From: CAWAXW01 sp963786155
Lineage (GTDB): Bacteria; Actinomycetota; CADDZG01; WHSQ01
Assembly (NCBI GenBank): GCA_963786155.1
Contig: CAWAXW010000006.1
Span: 2,666,001-2,730,000 of the forward strand
Length of the DNA stretch: 64,000 bases
Direction of reading: 5' to 3'
The notes beneath the pieces were generated by a model. The model saw only the letters and a program-made list of their open reading frames with translations, was not told where the DNA came from and made no database searches. Every line of letters begins with the position of its first letter. Position 1 is the first letter of the stretch. Both the position numbers and the translations under genes were made by a program. Shown here piece after piece: positions 43,611-54,420 of this stretch.

Positions 43611-45062
43611 TCAGCTCGCCAGGCGATCTAGCTCCAGCACCAGATTCTCGTAAAGGGCTTCTGCCTCCGGCATCGTTCGGCCGATGCAGACGGTTCCGAG
43701 CTTGCCGTATTGCTCGAGCGCGCCTAGGAGGTGCAGGGTTGCTCCCGTGCGCTCTTCGGGGTCGAACATCAGGCCGCGCGACCTCAGCGCGCGCACCAGG
43801 GAGCCGGGGGTCAGGCTCCTGTACCTGTCGGATTTCAGGTTGTCGCTCGATATGTAGCAGCGTGGCTCTCCGTCAACGAGGAGCTCGCCCGAATCGGGGT
43901 CGTAGGTTCCGCCGGTGACGAGGCGGCCCATTAGGAACGGGTGCGTGGTTCCTCCGAGGCGAAGGTTGATCTCGCTCAGATAGATGCCGCGTTGCTTGCC
44001 GCGGGACACGACGATGAAATCGATCCCGAACGAGCCGATCACCCCGTGTTGTGCGAGGACGCTTGCTACCGACTTCGCTCGCTCCTGGATATCGCGGCGG
44101 TAGGCCGGGTCGGCCGGGAACTTGCACCCGAGATAGACCTGATCGTCGGGGCCACCGAGTATCTGATCGTGGGTCGAGAGGATCTCGAATTCGCCGCCAG
44201 GGGCGATGCGCATCTGCACGCTCGGGGACACGATGCCGATCCCCCGAACGAGCTCCTCGACAACCGCGCCCTCGGCCTCGATCTTCGCCTGGTAGGTCGT
44301 CCACGACTCTTCCTCGGCGCAGAAGACCGTGGGCGAATGATGCAAGGGTGTCCTCAGGTCGGAGAGATCGATGATGGCGTTGCCCTGTCCAGAGAAGCCG
44401 TTGTTCAACTTGATCACCGCGGAGCGGGCGTCGGACCGGAGCGCCCTCAGCGCCGCGAGGGCGTCCGTTACATCGGACTCCGACCACAGGTCTTCGACCC
44501 CTTCGAGCGTCGACACGCCGGCAGCCCGAGCAACGCGCTTCGAACCGGTCTTCGAGCCAAGCTCCGCCTGATCCGGGGCCGGACCGAACAGAGGAAGATC
44601 GAGCTCGTCGGACAGGGCCTCCTCGAGGATCGTCACGTTGAACGGGAGCAGATAGGCGTGCGAATCCCCCACCGCCGACCGGACCGCATCGATCCGGTCG
44701 GGTGCCTCGAGCAGCTTCTCGGCCAGCGGCCGGGGGCCGGGAGTGTTGACTTCGACCACCGTCAAACGGTCGCGCGCATCGGGAGCGTCGACGAAGCCGA
44801 GGTAATAGTCGATCACCTCCGAGTCGACCGCCATCGAGGTCACGTAGACGATGCTCGTTGCCGGATTGCGCAACAGCAGTAGCGCGCACAGCAACCGCTC
44901 CTCGTAACGCTCGATCCCCACGATCTTGCGACACTCGGATTCGGGGAAGCTCAACGATTGGATGATCACGATCGTCCCGTCGTCGAGCCCCGCAAGGCCG
45001 CGCTCCTTCAATCGTTCGACGAATCGAGCCTGGCGCTCCACGAAGGTCGACGAGGGCTGCAT
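43611..45062 (-). CDS. ATP-grasp ligase related to peptide ligase PGM1
   Basis: 483 aa. The ATP-grasp core is seen in SAVIKLNNGFSGQGNAIIDL, AEGAVVEELVRG and FGIDFIVVSRGKQRGIYLSEINLRLGGTTHPF, the last giving the metal-binding E..N. The N-terminal ~150 residues (VIIQSLSFPESECRKIVGIERYEERLL, VYVTSMAVDSEVIDYYLGFV) match the pre-ATP-grasp region of PGM1-type proteins. PGM1 joins a carboxylate to an amine in pheganomycin synthesis. No peptide precursor gene is visible within 1 kb, so the substrate is unknown. Divergent from the sirtuin with 43 bp between. Confidence 0.75.
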   Translation of the reverse strand: MQPSSTFVERQARFVERLKERGLAGLDDGTIVIIQSLSFPESECRKIVGIERYEERLLCALLLLRNPATSIVYVTSMAVDSEVIDYYLGFVDAPDARDRLTVVEVNTPGPRPLAEKLLEAPDRIDAVRSAVGDSHAYLLPFNVTILEEALSDELDLPLFGPAPDQAELGSKTGSKRVARAAGVSTLEGVEDLWSESDVTDALAALRALRSDARSAVIKLNNGFSGQGNAIIDLSDLRTPLHHSPTVFCAEEESWTTYQAKIEAEGAVVEELVRGIGIVSPSVQMRIAPGGEFEILSTHDQILGGPDDQVYLGCKFPADPAYRRDIQERAKSVASVLAQHGVIGSFGIDFIVVSRGKQRGIYLSEINLRLGGTTHPFLMGRLVTGGTYDPDSGELLVDGEPRCYISSDNLKSDRYRSLTPGSLVRALRSRGLMFDPEERTGATLHLLGALEQYGKLGTVCIGRTMPEAEALYENLVLELDRLAS

Positions 45063-45105
45063 GGGGGCAAACTAAAGCCCGGGCCGGGTGTTACAAGAGA
45101 GCCCT

Positions 45106-45903
45106 ATGTCCAGCGATGTCTCCTTGACCGAAGTTGCCGGGTGGCTGAGGGCCGCCTCGTACGTGACCGTCCTCACGGGGGCCGGGATCTCGACCGAGTC
45201 GGGTATCCCCGATTTCCGCGGGCCCAATGGCGTCTGGACGAAGGACCCGAAGGCCGAGAAGCTATCGAGCCTGCAGTCGTACATGGGCGACCGGGATGTC
45301 AGGGTTCAGGCGTGGAAGTTGCGAGGCTCGCATCCGGCCTGGACCGCGGCCCCCAACGAAGGACACCTCGCGCTCGCCGAGCTCGAGCGCAAGGGGAAGG
45401 TACAGACGTTGGTAACCCAGAACATCGACGGGCTCCACCAGGCCGCCGGATCGTCACCCGAGAACCTGATCGAGATCCACGGAACGATCCGGGAGGTCAT
45501 GTGCATGGAGTGCGCCGAGCGCGCGCCGATGGAGAAAGCACTCGCGCGCGTAGCTGCCGGCGAGGACGACCCGCCGTGTCGGACGTGCGGGGGAATCCTC
45601 AAGTCGGCGACGATCTCGTTCGGACAATCGCTCGTCGCCGACGACTTGCACCGAGCCGAAGCCGCGGCCGCCAAGAGCGACCTGTTCCTGGCGGTGGGTA
45701 CGTCGCTGCAGGTGTTCCCGGTCGCCTACCTCCCCCAGATCGCGGTGAACGCGGGAGCTCGACTGATCATCTTCAATGCAGAGCCGACACCGTTCGATAG
45801 CCAAGCCGCAGTGATATCGAGGGAGTCACTGGGCGAGGTGCTACCCCGCGCTCGTCGCGCTAGCTTGAAGTGGGTGGCGGGACCAGGATTCGAACCTGGG
45901 TAG
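45106..45903 (+). CDS. Sir2-family NAD-dependent protein deacylase
   Basis: 265 aa from the ATG at 45106. The Rossmann motifs are TGAGISTESGIPDFRG, TQNIDGLHQ and VGTSLQVFP; the catalytic His is in EIHGTIREV. The zinc site is C-M-E-C ... C-R-T-C. It removes acyl groups from lysines using NAD+; the class (deacetylase or desuccinylase) is not fixed by what I can see. The last ~10 codons run antisense through the 3' part of tRNA-Tyr, so the C-terminus (ending GPGFEPG) is an unusual tail. Confidence 0.9.
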   Translation: MSSDVSLTEVAGWLRAASYVTVLTGAGISTESGIPDFRGPNGVWTKDPKAEKLSSLQSYMGDRDVRVQAWKLRGSHPAWTAAPNEGHLALAELERKGKVQTLVTQNIDGLHQAAGSSPENLIEIHGTIREVMCMECAERAPMEKALARVAAGEDDPPCRTCGGILKSATISFGQSLVADDLHRAEAAAAKSDLFLAVGTSLQVFPVAYLPQIAVNAGARLIIFNAEPTPFDSQAAVISRESLGEVLPRARRASLKWVAGPGFEPG

Positions 45904-45957
45904 GCATCAGCCGGCGACTTTACAGGCCGCTCCCTTTGGCCACTCGGGCATCCCGCC
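45875..45957 (-). tRNA. tRNA-Tyr (GTA)
   Basis: An 83-nt class II tRNA on the minus strand: acceptor GGCGGGA/TCCCGCC, anticodon stem-loop GCGGC-CTGTAAA-GTCGC (GTA), long variable arm, T-arm CCAGG-TTCGAAT-CCTGG. CCA is not encoded exactly (A then CCCA). Overlaps the end of the sirtuin frame. Confidence 0.93.
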
Positions 45958-45997
45958 GTCGAGCGAGCGCAAGGATACCGGGAACGAGCGACCGGGG

Positions 45998-47305
45998 CTA
46001 GTCGGTGTGTTCGGACCCCACGGAGGCTGCGTCGCGGCGCTTTAGCAGCGTCGCGAGGCTCGAGTCGGGATCCAGCAGGATCTCGGGGCCCGCGCTCTCG
46101 GCCGTCGGTCCCGAACCTTCGAGGACACTCTGCGCTCCTTCGGCCAGAGCGGCCTGCAGCGCGGATTCGGCGAGGCCGAAGGCACCGGTCGAAGGTGACG
46201 TGCCCGCGGCCCACAGCGATTCGGTTGGGAGGTTCACCTCGGCGATCGTCGGCAGGAAGTCGTCGCCGAAACGGCGAGCCGAAGTGATGTCGTCGATCAC
46301 CTTGATGCGCTTGAGGACGGTCTTGCCGACCAGACCCAGACGCGCGGTCCTCGGCTTCGTGCAGCCAGTCGACGAGGTGGCGCATCGGGTTCTTTGCGCT
46401 TCCGTCCTGCTGGTACCAACCGAAGTGGACGTGCGGAGGAGTGGTTGAAGCGTTGCCGGAGTTCCCGCAGTAGCCGAGCACCGTGCCCACCTCGACGAAG
46501 TCACCGGCCGCGAGCTCTTCGGTGTTGAGATCGCTCAGGTGCGTCAGGTACCAGTAGGTGCCGTCGGGCTTGTGCGACACGCGCGGTGATGCCGCCGAGA
46601 CCACCGTCGGAGAAGCTGACGGTTCCGGCTTCCGGGGCGAGGATCGGATCCCCGTAGCTGCAGAAAACGTCCTGGCCCTCGTGCGTTCTCACGATCGGTC
46701 CGGGCCCGTAGCGCGGCGCGCCCCAAGTGTCGATCCAGGTTGAGGCCCCCGCGATGATGAACGGCGGGAAGACCTTTACTCACCTCGGACTGGCTGTGGC
46801 CTAGCGAACGAAGGTGAGCCGCAACGGCGAGCAACTTGTCGGTGTTGAACGAGCCCGGGATCGAGGGCACTCCGGGGAAGATGCTGCTCTTGTCCTTCTT
46901 GTTCTTCTTCTTCTTGTTCTTGCCACCGAGGCCGTCCTTGGGCCCGTTCTTGTCCTTGCGCTTGTCCTTGTCCTTCTTGGAGTCGTCCTTGTCTTTGTCG
47001 TTCTTTCCGCCCTTGTCCTTGTCTTTGTCGCCCTGGCCGGGAAGGTCGCCGGGACCGCCGCCACCACCGGGCCCGGAGCCGCCACCGTCGCCGGGGTCTT
47101 CCGAACCTCCGCCGTCTTCGCCCCCACCGTCGTCATCGTCGTCGTCCGGGGAGGGCGTGGGCTTGCCGATGATGTCGGACACGATGGGGGTCGGGAACTG
47201 AGCGACGGCAACGCCCGTGCCCACGCCCGAGATCGAGCGCGGCAGAACAAGCATCCCCGCCAGGAGGATGACAATCAGAAGACTCGCCCTGGCCGTCAGT
47301 CTCAA
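45998..47305 (-). pseudogene. M23 (LytM-type) peptidase with charged linker, frameshifted as read
   Basis: Putative secreted wall endopeptidase. Signal segment ~1-36, an Asp/Gly-rich stretch (PSPDDDDDDGGG) and a Lys/Asp-rich stretch (KDKDKGGKNDKDKDD), then the M23 domain. Zn ligands are in THEGQDVFCSYGDPILAP (HxxxD) and PPHVHFGW (HxH). A C-terminal helical region follows. The frame changes three times, near 46778, 46580 and 46335, each consistent with one extra base; removing three bases restores a 434-aa protein. TTG start. Because the domain is intact across frames, sequencing error is more likely than decay. It could cut peptidoglycan cross-links during growth. The ~165 bp upstream contain no riboswitch I can recognise. 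Confidence 0.75.
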
Positions 47306-47471
47306 AGATCCCCCGCTATCCCGTTTCAGTCAGTGCATTCAATACAAGCGATGCTACGCCGTAGCCACATATACCGACTCTGCGCCACCGCCTTCTTACG
47401 AAGGGTATTTGTCCGAGTTCGTACCGGCCATAGCCCATCCGGGTGGTTCTGTGCTCCTCTGCGCTCGGGGC

Positions 47472-49773
47472 CTAGGCCTTGCTCGGTTTGGTTGCAGGCG
47501 CTCTCAGGTGCCCGTTGGTCGATTGGGCCTGGAACGGCGTCGTCAGCTTGTCGAGCGCCGAGGGCACTTCGTGGAGTAAGCGGACCAGCCCGATGCCCTC
47601 GAGCGTCTCCTCATCCTGGAGCCGGGCCGACATCTTGTCGAGATGCTCGCGGTTCAGCTCGAGCACACCGCGAGCGTCGTGCTCGGCCGCGCTCAGCAGC
47701 CTTTCGACCTCTTGATCCATCGCCTCATGGGTCCCGGCCGAAAGCTCGGAGAGGCCCAGGTCGTTGTTGAGGAACTGATCGGTTTCGCTCGCCACGAGCC
47801 GGGCTCGGCCCAGGGCGGGACTGAACCCGTACTTGCCCACCATGTCGCGCGCCATCTCGGTCGCGTACTCGAGGTCGTTCTCGGCCCCCGTCGAAGGCTC
47901 GCCGAACACAAGTTCCTCGGCGGCGAGCCCGCCCATCGCGGTCACGAGCTGCGCGTAGATCTGCGTGCGCGTGAACAAGGTCTGATCGCTGTCGCGCTGG
48001 ATGCCGGTGAGGCCGAGCCCGCGTCCGCGCGCCAGGATCGAGCACGCGGTGCACCTCTTCGCCCTCGGCCGAGAGCCGCAGCAACGATCGCGTGACCGCT
48101 CTCGTGGTAACGCCGCTCGCTCGCGCTCCTCGGGCTCGAGGACCTTGCCTTTGCGCTTCGGACCGTGGAGCACACGCTGGATCGCCTCCTTCGAGCTCGT
48201 GCGTCTCGACTTCCGTCTTCTCCTCGCGCAGCGTCAGCAGGGCGCCTTCGTTGATGACGTTGGCGAGGTCGGCGCCGGAGAACCCGGGGGTCCGCTTCGC
48301 CAGGTAGCTCGAAGTCGACGTCCGTGCCCATCGGCGTTCCACGGGCGTGCAGCTCGAGGATCAGCGGCGGCCTTCTGCATCCGGCTGATCGACCGTGATG
48401 TGCCGGTCGAAACGACCGGGACGCAGCAGAGCGGGGTCGAGGATGTCGGGACGGTTGGTCGCGCCGATGACGACGATGCCGGCGCTGACCTCGAATCCGT
48501 CCATCTCGACGAGCAGCTGGTTCAGGGTTTGCTCGCGCTCGTCGCTACCGCCACTGCCGCCGCCGTGGCCACGCTTACGTCCGGCGGCGTCGAGCTCGTC
48601 GATGAAGACGATCGCCGGAGCGACGGCTCGGACGCGCGCGAACAGGTCACGCACACGAGCGGCACCGACACCGACGAGGGACTCGACGAACTCGGCACCG
48701 GCGACCGAGAAGAACGGCACGCCCGCCTCACCGGCGACGGCCTTGGCGAGCAGCGTCTTTCCACAGCCCGGAGGGCCGAACAGGAGCACGCCCTTCGGCG
48801 GGACCGCGCCGAGCCTCGTCGTAGCGTTCGGGGTCGGTCAGGTAGTCGACGACCTCCTTGAGCTCGGCGACGGCCTCGTTCGCACCACCGACGTCGTCGA
48901 ACGTGACGGGCGCTATCTGGCCCTTCTTGCGCCGGTTCTTGCCGATCGTTCCGAACGTCATGACCTCACCGATGCCGCAGCCGCCGCCCTTACCGGCCGT
49001 GAACAGCAGCCCGAAGAACTGCCAGGATCAGCAGCGGCAGGAGGTAGGTCGAAACGGCTCGCACGACCGCCTTGTCGGACTGCGGGTCGACGGTCACGCG
49101 CGCTGCCTGCCCGCGGTGAGCGTGTCGGCCATTACGTTGAAGGCCGCGTCCGACGCGGGGTATCGCACCCAGAACGGGCCGGTTCCCTGCGGCGCTATCG
49201 ACGGCTCGGCTTCTCCTTGGCTTCTTCGGCCTTGGCGTCGTCCTTCTTGGAGTTCTCGTCCTTTGCTCCTGACGCACCGGCAGCGTTGGCGTTGTCGCCC
49301 TCGTTCTCATTCTGTGGAGCGTTCTCGTTCTCACCACCGCCGTCCTCACCCTGCGAGCCGGCTTCGCCCTTGGCGTCTTCACCCTTGGCGTCCTCGCCCT
49401 TGGCGTCCTTGGCCTTCTCCTGCTTGGGCTCGGGCTGCTCGATCACGGGCTTGACGACGAAGGTGCCCTCGAGACGGTCGTCCCAATCGTCGAAGGTCGC
49501 TTCCTGGATGCGGTTCTCTTCCGCCAATGCCAAGAGTTGCGTGAGGTCGATCTCCTCGCCCTCGGAAACCGGGGCCGTGTAGTCGATGGACCACCACATC
49601 GCCCCGAAGAGGCCCACGAGGACGATCACCAGGATGTAGGTGAGGCCCCGGCCCGACGACTTCCGCCGCGAGGAGTTGGCACGGCGGCGCCGCAGCCTGT
49701 AGTTCTTGTAAGCCCGCTTCGCCTTAGTCAGCGGGCTTGGCTTATGTGCCTCGGGCGTGGTCGTTTCGCTCAT
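47472..49773 (-). pseudogene. ftsH: ATP-dependent zinc metalloprotease FtsH, multiply frameshifted as read
   Basis: All parts of FtsH can be read, in changing frames. From the ATG at 49773 (AGGAG box): basic start, TM1 (YILVIVLVGLFGAMWW), an acidic periplasmic loop with a DAKGE repeat, then TM2 (LLPLLILA) and KKGQIAPVTFDDVGG. The AAA domain has Walker A FGPPGCGKT, Walker B IVFIDELDA and SRH IGATNRPDILDPALLRPGRFDRHI. The peptidase has HESGHAIVAAAL (HExxH) and AEELVFGEPSTGAENDLEYAT (third ligand). Breaks fall near 49200, 49115, 49020, 48815, 48360, 48305, 48195, 48095 and 48030. FtsH is usually essential in quality control of membrane proteins, so error is likelier than loss. Confidence 0.85.
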
Positions 49774-49799
49774 GTTCCTCTCCTGGTTCTCTAGTGAGA

Positions 49800-52634
49800 C
49801 TAGCGCTTGACTTGCTCTGTCTTGACGCGCTGACGCGCCAAGCTTCCGTAACCGAACATGAAGGTGAGGGACGCGGCCCCCAGCATCATCAGGAACTGTG
49901 GGTCGGGTCCCCGATCGCTTATCCCGATAGCCGGACATCGCGTATTCCTCCGTGACCTTGTTGCCGGCCAGCATTGCCTCCGCCTCCTCATGGGCGGCGG
50001 CGGCGAAGGCGAGCTGGGGCTCTTTCTCCTCCTGGGTCGCCATCGCCCCCTGCGCCTGGGCTTGGGTCTGGCCCTGAGGCTGGGGGTTGGGGCGCGTGTT
50101 GGGCGGGGGCTCGGGTGGCTGCGGAGCGGCCGGACCCAACGGGATTAGCGGGGGAAGGAGCGCAGGCACGAGGAGCAACTCGCGCGGGTCCCTCGTCGGG
50201 GGCTTGGTCGGCACTTCGCAGACCACAAGCGCGCGGGCAGTTCCAAGGGGACCCGCTTCGCGCGATACGACGATGTCCACGGGGAAGCGGTCCTGCTTCT
50301 TGAGCGCCGGGCACTTATAGGTGACGCTGAATTCGAACTCGTTCCTCTCTTTGAAGTTGAGATCCAGGATCACTCTCGGGGTGATTGCCGAGACGACTTC
50401 ATCGCCCCGCTCGATGCTGCCCTCGATCGAGGGCGCGGTCTGGATTCCTCCGACGTCGACGAGCGAGCGCAGCACGTTGATCACCGCTGGTCCCATGACG
50501 GTTGCCTCGTCGGAGTCGGCCGGGTCGACGACGCAAACCAACTCTTCGCCGGGCGGGATCTCTGGGTTCCCGTCACCGTCGCAGTCGAGCCCATCTCCCT
50601 GTGCCACGGCATGCGAATCGCGGGCGACCCGGGTCAGGCCGTCGAGCGGCGTGTCGACGAGCGGGTCCTGCAACATCGCCGCCGCGTCCTGGATCGCGAT
50701 ACCTGCCTGCATGATCTCGTCGGCGAGGAGCCCACCTGCGACGTTCTCGAAAGTTGGGTGGGATCCCCCGGTGGAGAAGACCTCGTCGGTTGCATGGATG
50801 ATCACTCGGAGGCTGCCCGGTCGCCAGTGGGAGTCCAATCCGGGCACAATGCGCGCGAGACCCGGCCCGTTCTGACCTTCGCCCGTTGCCACCTGAAGCA
50901 AGGCGGCGAGTTGTGTCTCGTCTCCTCCCCCCAAGGCTTGGAGCTCGTTCAGTGCGCTGACGAGCCCGCCGTCCGGTGGGCCAACATCGCGAACTCGGTC
51001 GTAGGCGGGATCGTCCTCATAGCTGCGGTACTGGCCGACGCCGAACCACACGTCGATCCCGGCCTCATTCATGTCGGTGACTATGTCGGCCATCGCGGCC
51101 CGGATGCCATTGATCTCCTCGGACATGCTGTCCGAGACATCGATTAGGAAATGAACGTCGAGAGGGTTGGGGAAAGGCGGCAGCTCGAACCGGTAGTCGA
51201 CGGTCTTCGACTCTCCTCGCTCCAGAACGATCTTCTTGTTCTGTGGCTCGAGCAGGCCGGGTTGCTCATCGGGCGGGAGTAGCGGAGGGAGCACCGCCGG
51301 GATGAGCACGTCGGGAACGGTGCCGATGCATTCGTTGTACCAGGCAAGCATCTCGTCCCCGCCGATCGGGCGGGTGTAGATGAAGCCTTCCGTCCGGCCG
51401 ACCAGCGGCGTCCCCACCGAGCTCGCCGCGCTCAACGAGAAGAGGTTCGCACCGTCCGGCGGAGAGATGTCGAAGTTCTTCCGGCACTCGGGGATCACCA
51501 TAGTGACGCCCTGGCTGTGAGCCGCCGCGAACATGTCGAGCGGAGCCGGCGGAGACGCGATCGAGTTGACGACCCCCGGAACCCGTATGGGCTCGAACGG
51601 CCGGCCGATCAGCGAGTACTCGGCCACCGCCGCGTCCTTGCGGCCGGCGGCGACCCGCTGGCCGGCACCCAGCGTCGTGACATCGATGGATGACACGGGC
51701 ACCCCCGAAAGGAGGTCCCTGAAGCGGAACGTGAGCCCGCCGTCGGTCGAGTGGGCCAACCCCTGGTCGCCGTAGAGCCAGACGTCGTTGGGGTTTCCGT
51801 TGTCGACTTCCAGGCCACTCGCCTCGAAGCGTGCGTTCGAAACCTGGGGCCCGCCCTCGGGCACCTGTGGCGGGGTTTCAGGAGCGGTGGTCGACCAAGT
51901 GTGCCGCAGCTCCCATCCCGTCCCGCTGGGGATCGTCCCGTAGAGGTACTGGACCGCCGGGACCTCGGGGGTAGGTCCGCATCGGGATCGGGCCCGCCCA
52001 GCAAGTAAACGAAGTTCCCGGTGGCGCTGAGTTGGATGGCTCGTCCCCGAGCCGCCTCCAGCCCACCATCGCCTTGCCGCCAGGTGGTGCCCGCGTCGGC
52101 GCTTACGAGAATACGAGGGCGGGCTACCGGGCGGAGCTGGGAAAGCGCGAGGTAGGCGCCGGGGAGACCCCCGACAGGGGCTGCCAGAATGTCTTCGATC
52201 TGGGTCTCGGCCCCGGTCAAGGTCTGATCGAGGGTGGGAGCGGCCGGAAGCTCGTAGACCTCAGACCAGTGGCAGCCCCCGTCGAGCGTTCGCATGACGA
52301 CGGTGCCGTTCGTGGCGAAGATCATGTTCGGGTCGTGGGGGAAGACGCTGAAATCGGTCATCGTCTGGGATCCACCCGTGAAATGCGGCCCCCGGACCTT
52401 GCTCCAGCGCCCCATCTGGCGGACCTGGCCCTGGATCTGGCATTTGATCTTGGGCGGGCCGGAGGGGAAGAAGTCGATCTGGTCCGGGGTCTGGGCCTGC
52501 CCCGCCGTGAGGAAAGGCCCCAGGATCAGGGCCGCGCTGAGCCAGGCCACGAAGATGCGCGCGGCGGCACGACGGGCGGAGGAGCCCCGCGGGGCGGCCT
52601 CGGCCGGACCGCAGCCCAGACTTGGCAGACTCAC
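49800..52634 (-). CDS. Membrane-anchored von Willebrand A protein with BNR-like N-terminus (two frameshifts)
   Basis: GTG start with AAGGGA. Signal ~1-48, then BNR-like strands (VVMRTLDGGCHWSEV, VSADAGTTWRQGD, LAHSTDGGLTF) to ~residue 400. The vWA domain follows, with MIDAS residues in FLIDVSDSMS and a long insert before the C-terminus (DGLDCDGDGNPEIPPGEE). A Pro/Gln-rich linker precedes a final TM helix (QFLMMLGAASLTFMFGYG) and basic end. The frame changes near 51972 (one base missing) and 49929 (one extra); net zero, giving 944 aa. The apparent 889-aa frame that fuses into FtsH is an artefact of the second change. It is probably a surface metal-dependent adhesion or complex-assembly protein. 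Confidence 0.78.
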
Positions 52635-52865
52635 TTAGGTCCCTTCTCGGTCAGGCGGGTACTCCTCGTTGGATTCGACCCCTAGGGCCTGCGTCCTGTC
52701 GTCGGCGAGACGAGGCGAGATGGATGGCCGCCGCCCGCGCCGTCTGATGGGAACGTACGACGCCTGTGGGCCCGGGTAACGAGGACCTCCCACGGCCGGC
52801 TACGCCTCGCCTGCCGGGCCCGAGCCTACGCCGTGACGCCCCTCGCCCGCGCCCCGTTTAGACCG

Positions 52866-52913
52866 AAATCTTCCGGTTTGGAGGCGGAAAACCGACGCCA
52901 GACCGGAAGATTT
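52866..52913 (-). terminator. 12-bp inverted repeat after the nuo operon
   Basis: AAATCTTCCGGT and ACCGGAAGATTT pair perfectly around a 24-base loop, 22 bases downstream of nuoN. The adjoining GGGGGCGGGGGTGGGGGG run is on the plus strand. The rest of the 300-bp gap (52635-52934) holds no gene, only the leader of the vWA gene. Confidence 0.55.
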
Positions 52914-52934
52914 GGGGGCGGGGGTGGGGGGAGG

Positions 52935-54420
52935 TCAGCCTCCGAAGAGTTGGAGCGAGCTGTCGGCCAGCTCCGTCAGGCCCTTCGGGTAGATGAACAG
53001 GGCGAGCAGGAGCAGGGCTGAGGCGCCGATCGCCGTGCGCATGAGGTAGGGCACCTCGAAGGGCTGCTCGATCTCCGGGGCGTCGAAGAACATCCTCTTG
53101 ACGACGAGGAGGTAGTACCAGGCCGCGATCACCGCGTTGATGCCCATCACGGCTGCCAACCAGAAGACCTCCGCGTCGATCGTCGCCTTGAAGACGAAGA
53201 ACTTCGCCCACATGCCGGCCATCGGGGGCACGCCGGCGAGCGAGATCGATGAAGCCGGCCATGAGGGTCGCCAGGACGGCGTTGCGCTGCCACATCCCCG
53301 CGTAGTCGGAGATGAAATAGGACCCTCCGCTCTCGCGGAAGGCGATCGCGACCGCGAACGCACCCGCATCCATCAACCCGTAGATCGCTAGATAGACGAG
53401 TGCCGCGGTGAAGGCGGAGTCGTTCGCATGGACGCGGGAAGTCTCGTTGACCAGGGCGAAACAAACGAGGACGTAGCCCGACTGGGCGATCCCCGAATAG
53501 GCGAGCAGTCTGATGATGTGCTTCTGCCTCAATGCGATGAGGTTGCCCACTGTCATCGTCAGGACCGCGAGCGCGGCGAATATCGGGCGCCAATTGTCCG
53601 CGACCCCCGGGAAGGCCCTGAACATCAGGATCAGCAGTCCCACGAACCCACCGATCTTCGAAGCTGTCGACAAGAACGCGGCCACCGGAGGCGGTGCGCC
53701 CTCGTAGGTGTCGGGGGCCCAGAAGTGGAAGGGCACGGCCGAGATCTTGAACGCGAACCCGACGATCACGAACAGGATCCCGAGCGTGATGACCGAATCG
53801 TTGTCCGAGATCGCAAGTGCCCGGCGGATGCCGTCAACATGGGTTTGGTTGGTGAGCCCGTAGATGATCGACATCCCATAGAGCATCACGGCCGACGACA
53901 GAACGCTGAACAAGAAGAACTTGAGCGCGGACTCGTTGGACTTCGCATCGCCTTTACGCAGAGCCGTCATGACGATCCCGGGGATGCTGATGAGCTCGAG
54001 GGCGATGAAGATCGAGACGAGATCGCGCGAGCTCGACATCACGAGGCAGCCGAGCAGGCCGCACAGCAGCAGGAAGTAGTACTCGCCCTGGTAGTACTTG
54101 CCCTTGCGGAAATGGTTCAAGGAGATCGCAAGGATCAAGAGCCCGAGGACACAGAACAGCTCCTTGAACAACAGCGCGAAGGAATCGACCTGGAACGTCC
54201 CATTGAGCGTCGACCGGGTTTCGCCGACCAGCGACGCGATGGCCGCGAGCGTGGCTACGATCCCGGCCGCCGACAAAGGCATCGCGAGCCACTTGAGCTC
54301 GCGCGGCAGGAACAGATCCACGATCAGGACGGCGCACAGGGCCGCGGTGAGCACGAGCTCGGGCGCAAGCGCGTGCCAGTCGACCGAGGGCTGAGATAAG
54401 CCCTGTGCGAGCTCGATCAT
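52935..54420 (-). CDS. nuoN: NADH-quinone oxidoreductase subunit N (one frameshift)
   Basis: Antiporter-like proton-pumping subunit of complex I, ~494 aa once repaired, with about 14 helices. Typical segments: ELISIPGIVMTALRKGDAKSNESALKFFLFSVLSSAVMLYG, FHFWAPDTYEGAPPPVAAFLSTASK, RLLAYSGIAQSGYV, SLAGVPPMAGMWAKFFVF. The ion-path Glu and Lys residues are present. The frame changes near 53248 (one extra base) between GFID and SLAGVPP. The ATG overlaps nuoM's stop (ATGA). It is the last gene of the operon. Confidence 0.88.

Noticed and set aside
47306..47471. Possible c-di-AMP (ydaO) riboswitch before the M23 peptidase gene
   Set aside because: Such RNAs often precede wall hydrolases in this phylum, but the conserved ydaO blocks are not present.
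49195..51864. One 889-aa frame joining the vWA protein to the FtsH N-terminus
   Set aside because: A one-base shift near 49929 hides the true vWA end (TM helix and TAG at 49800). FtsH has its own ATG with a good ribosome site at 49773.
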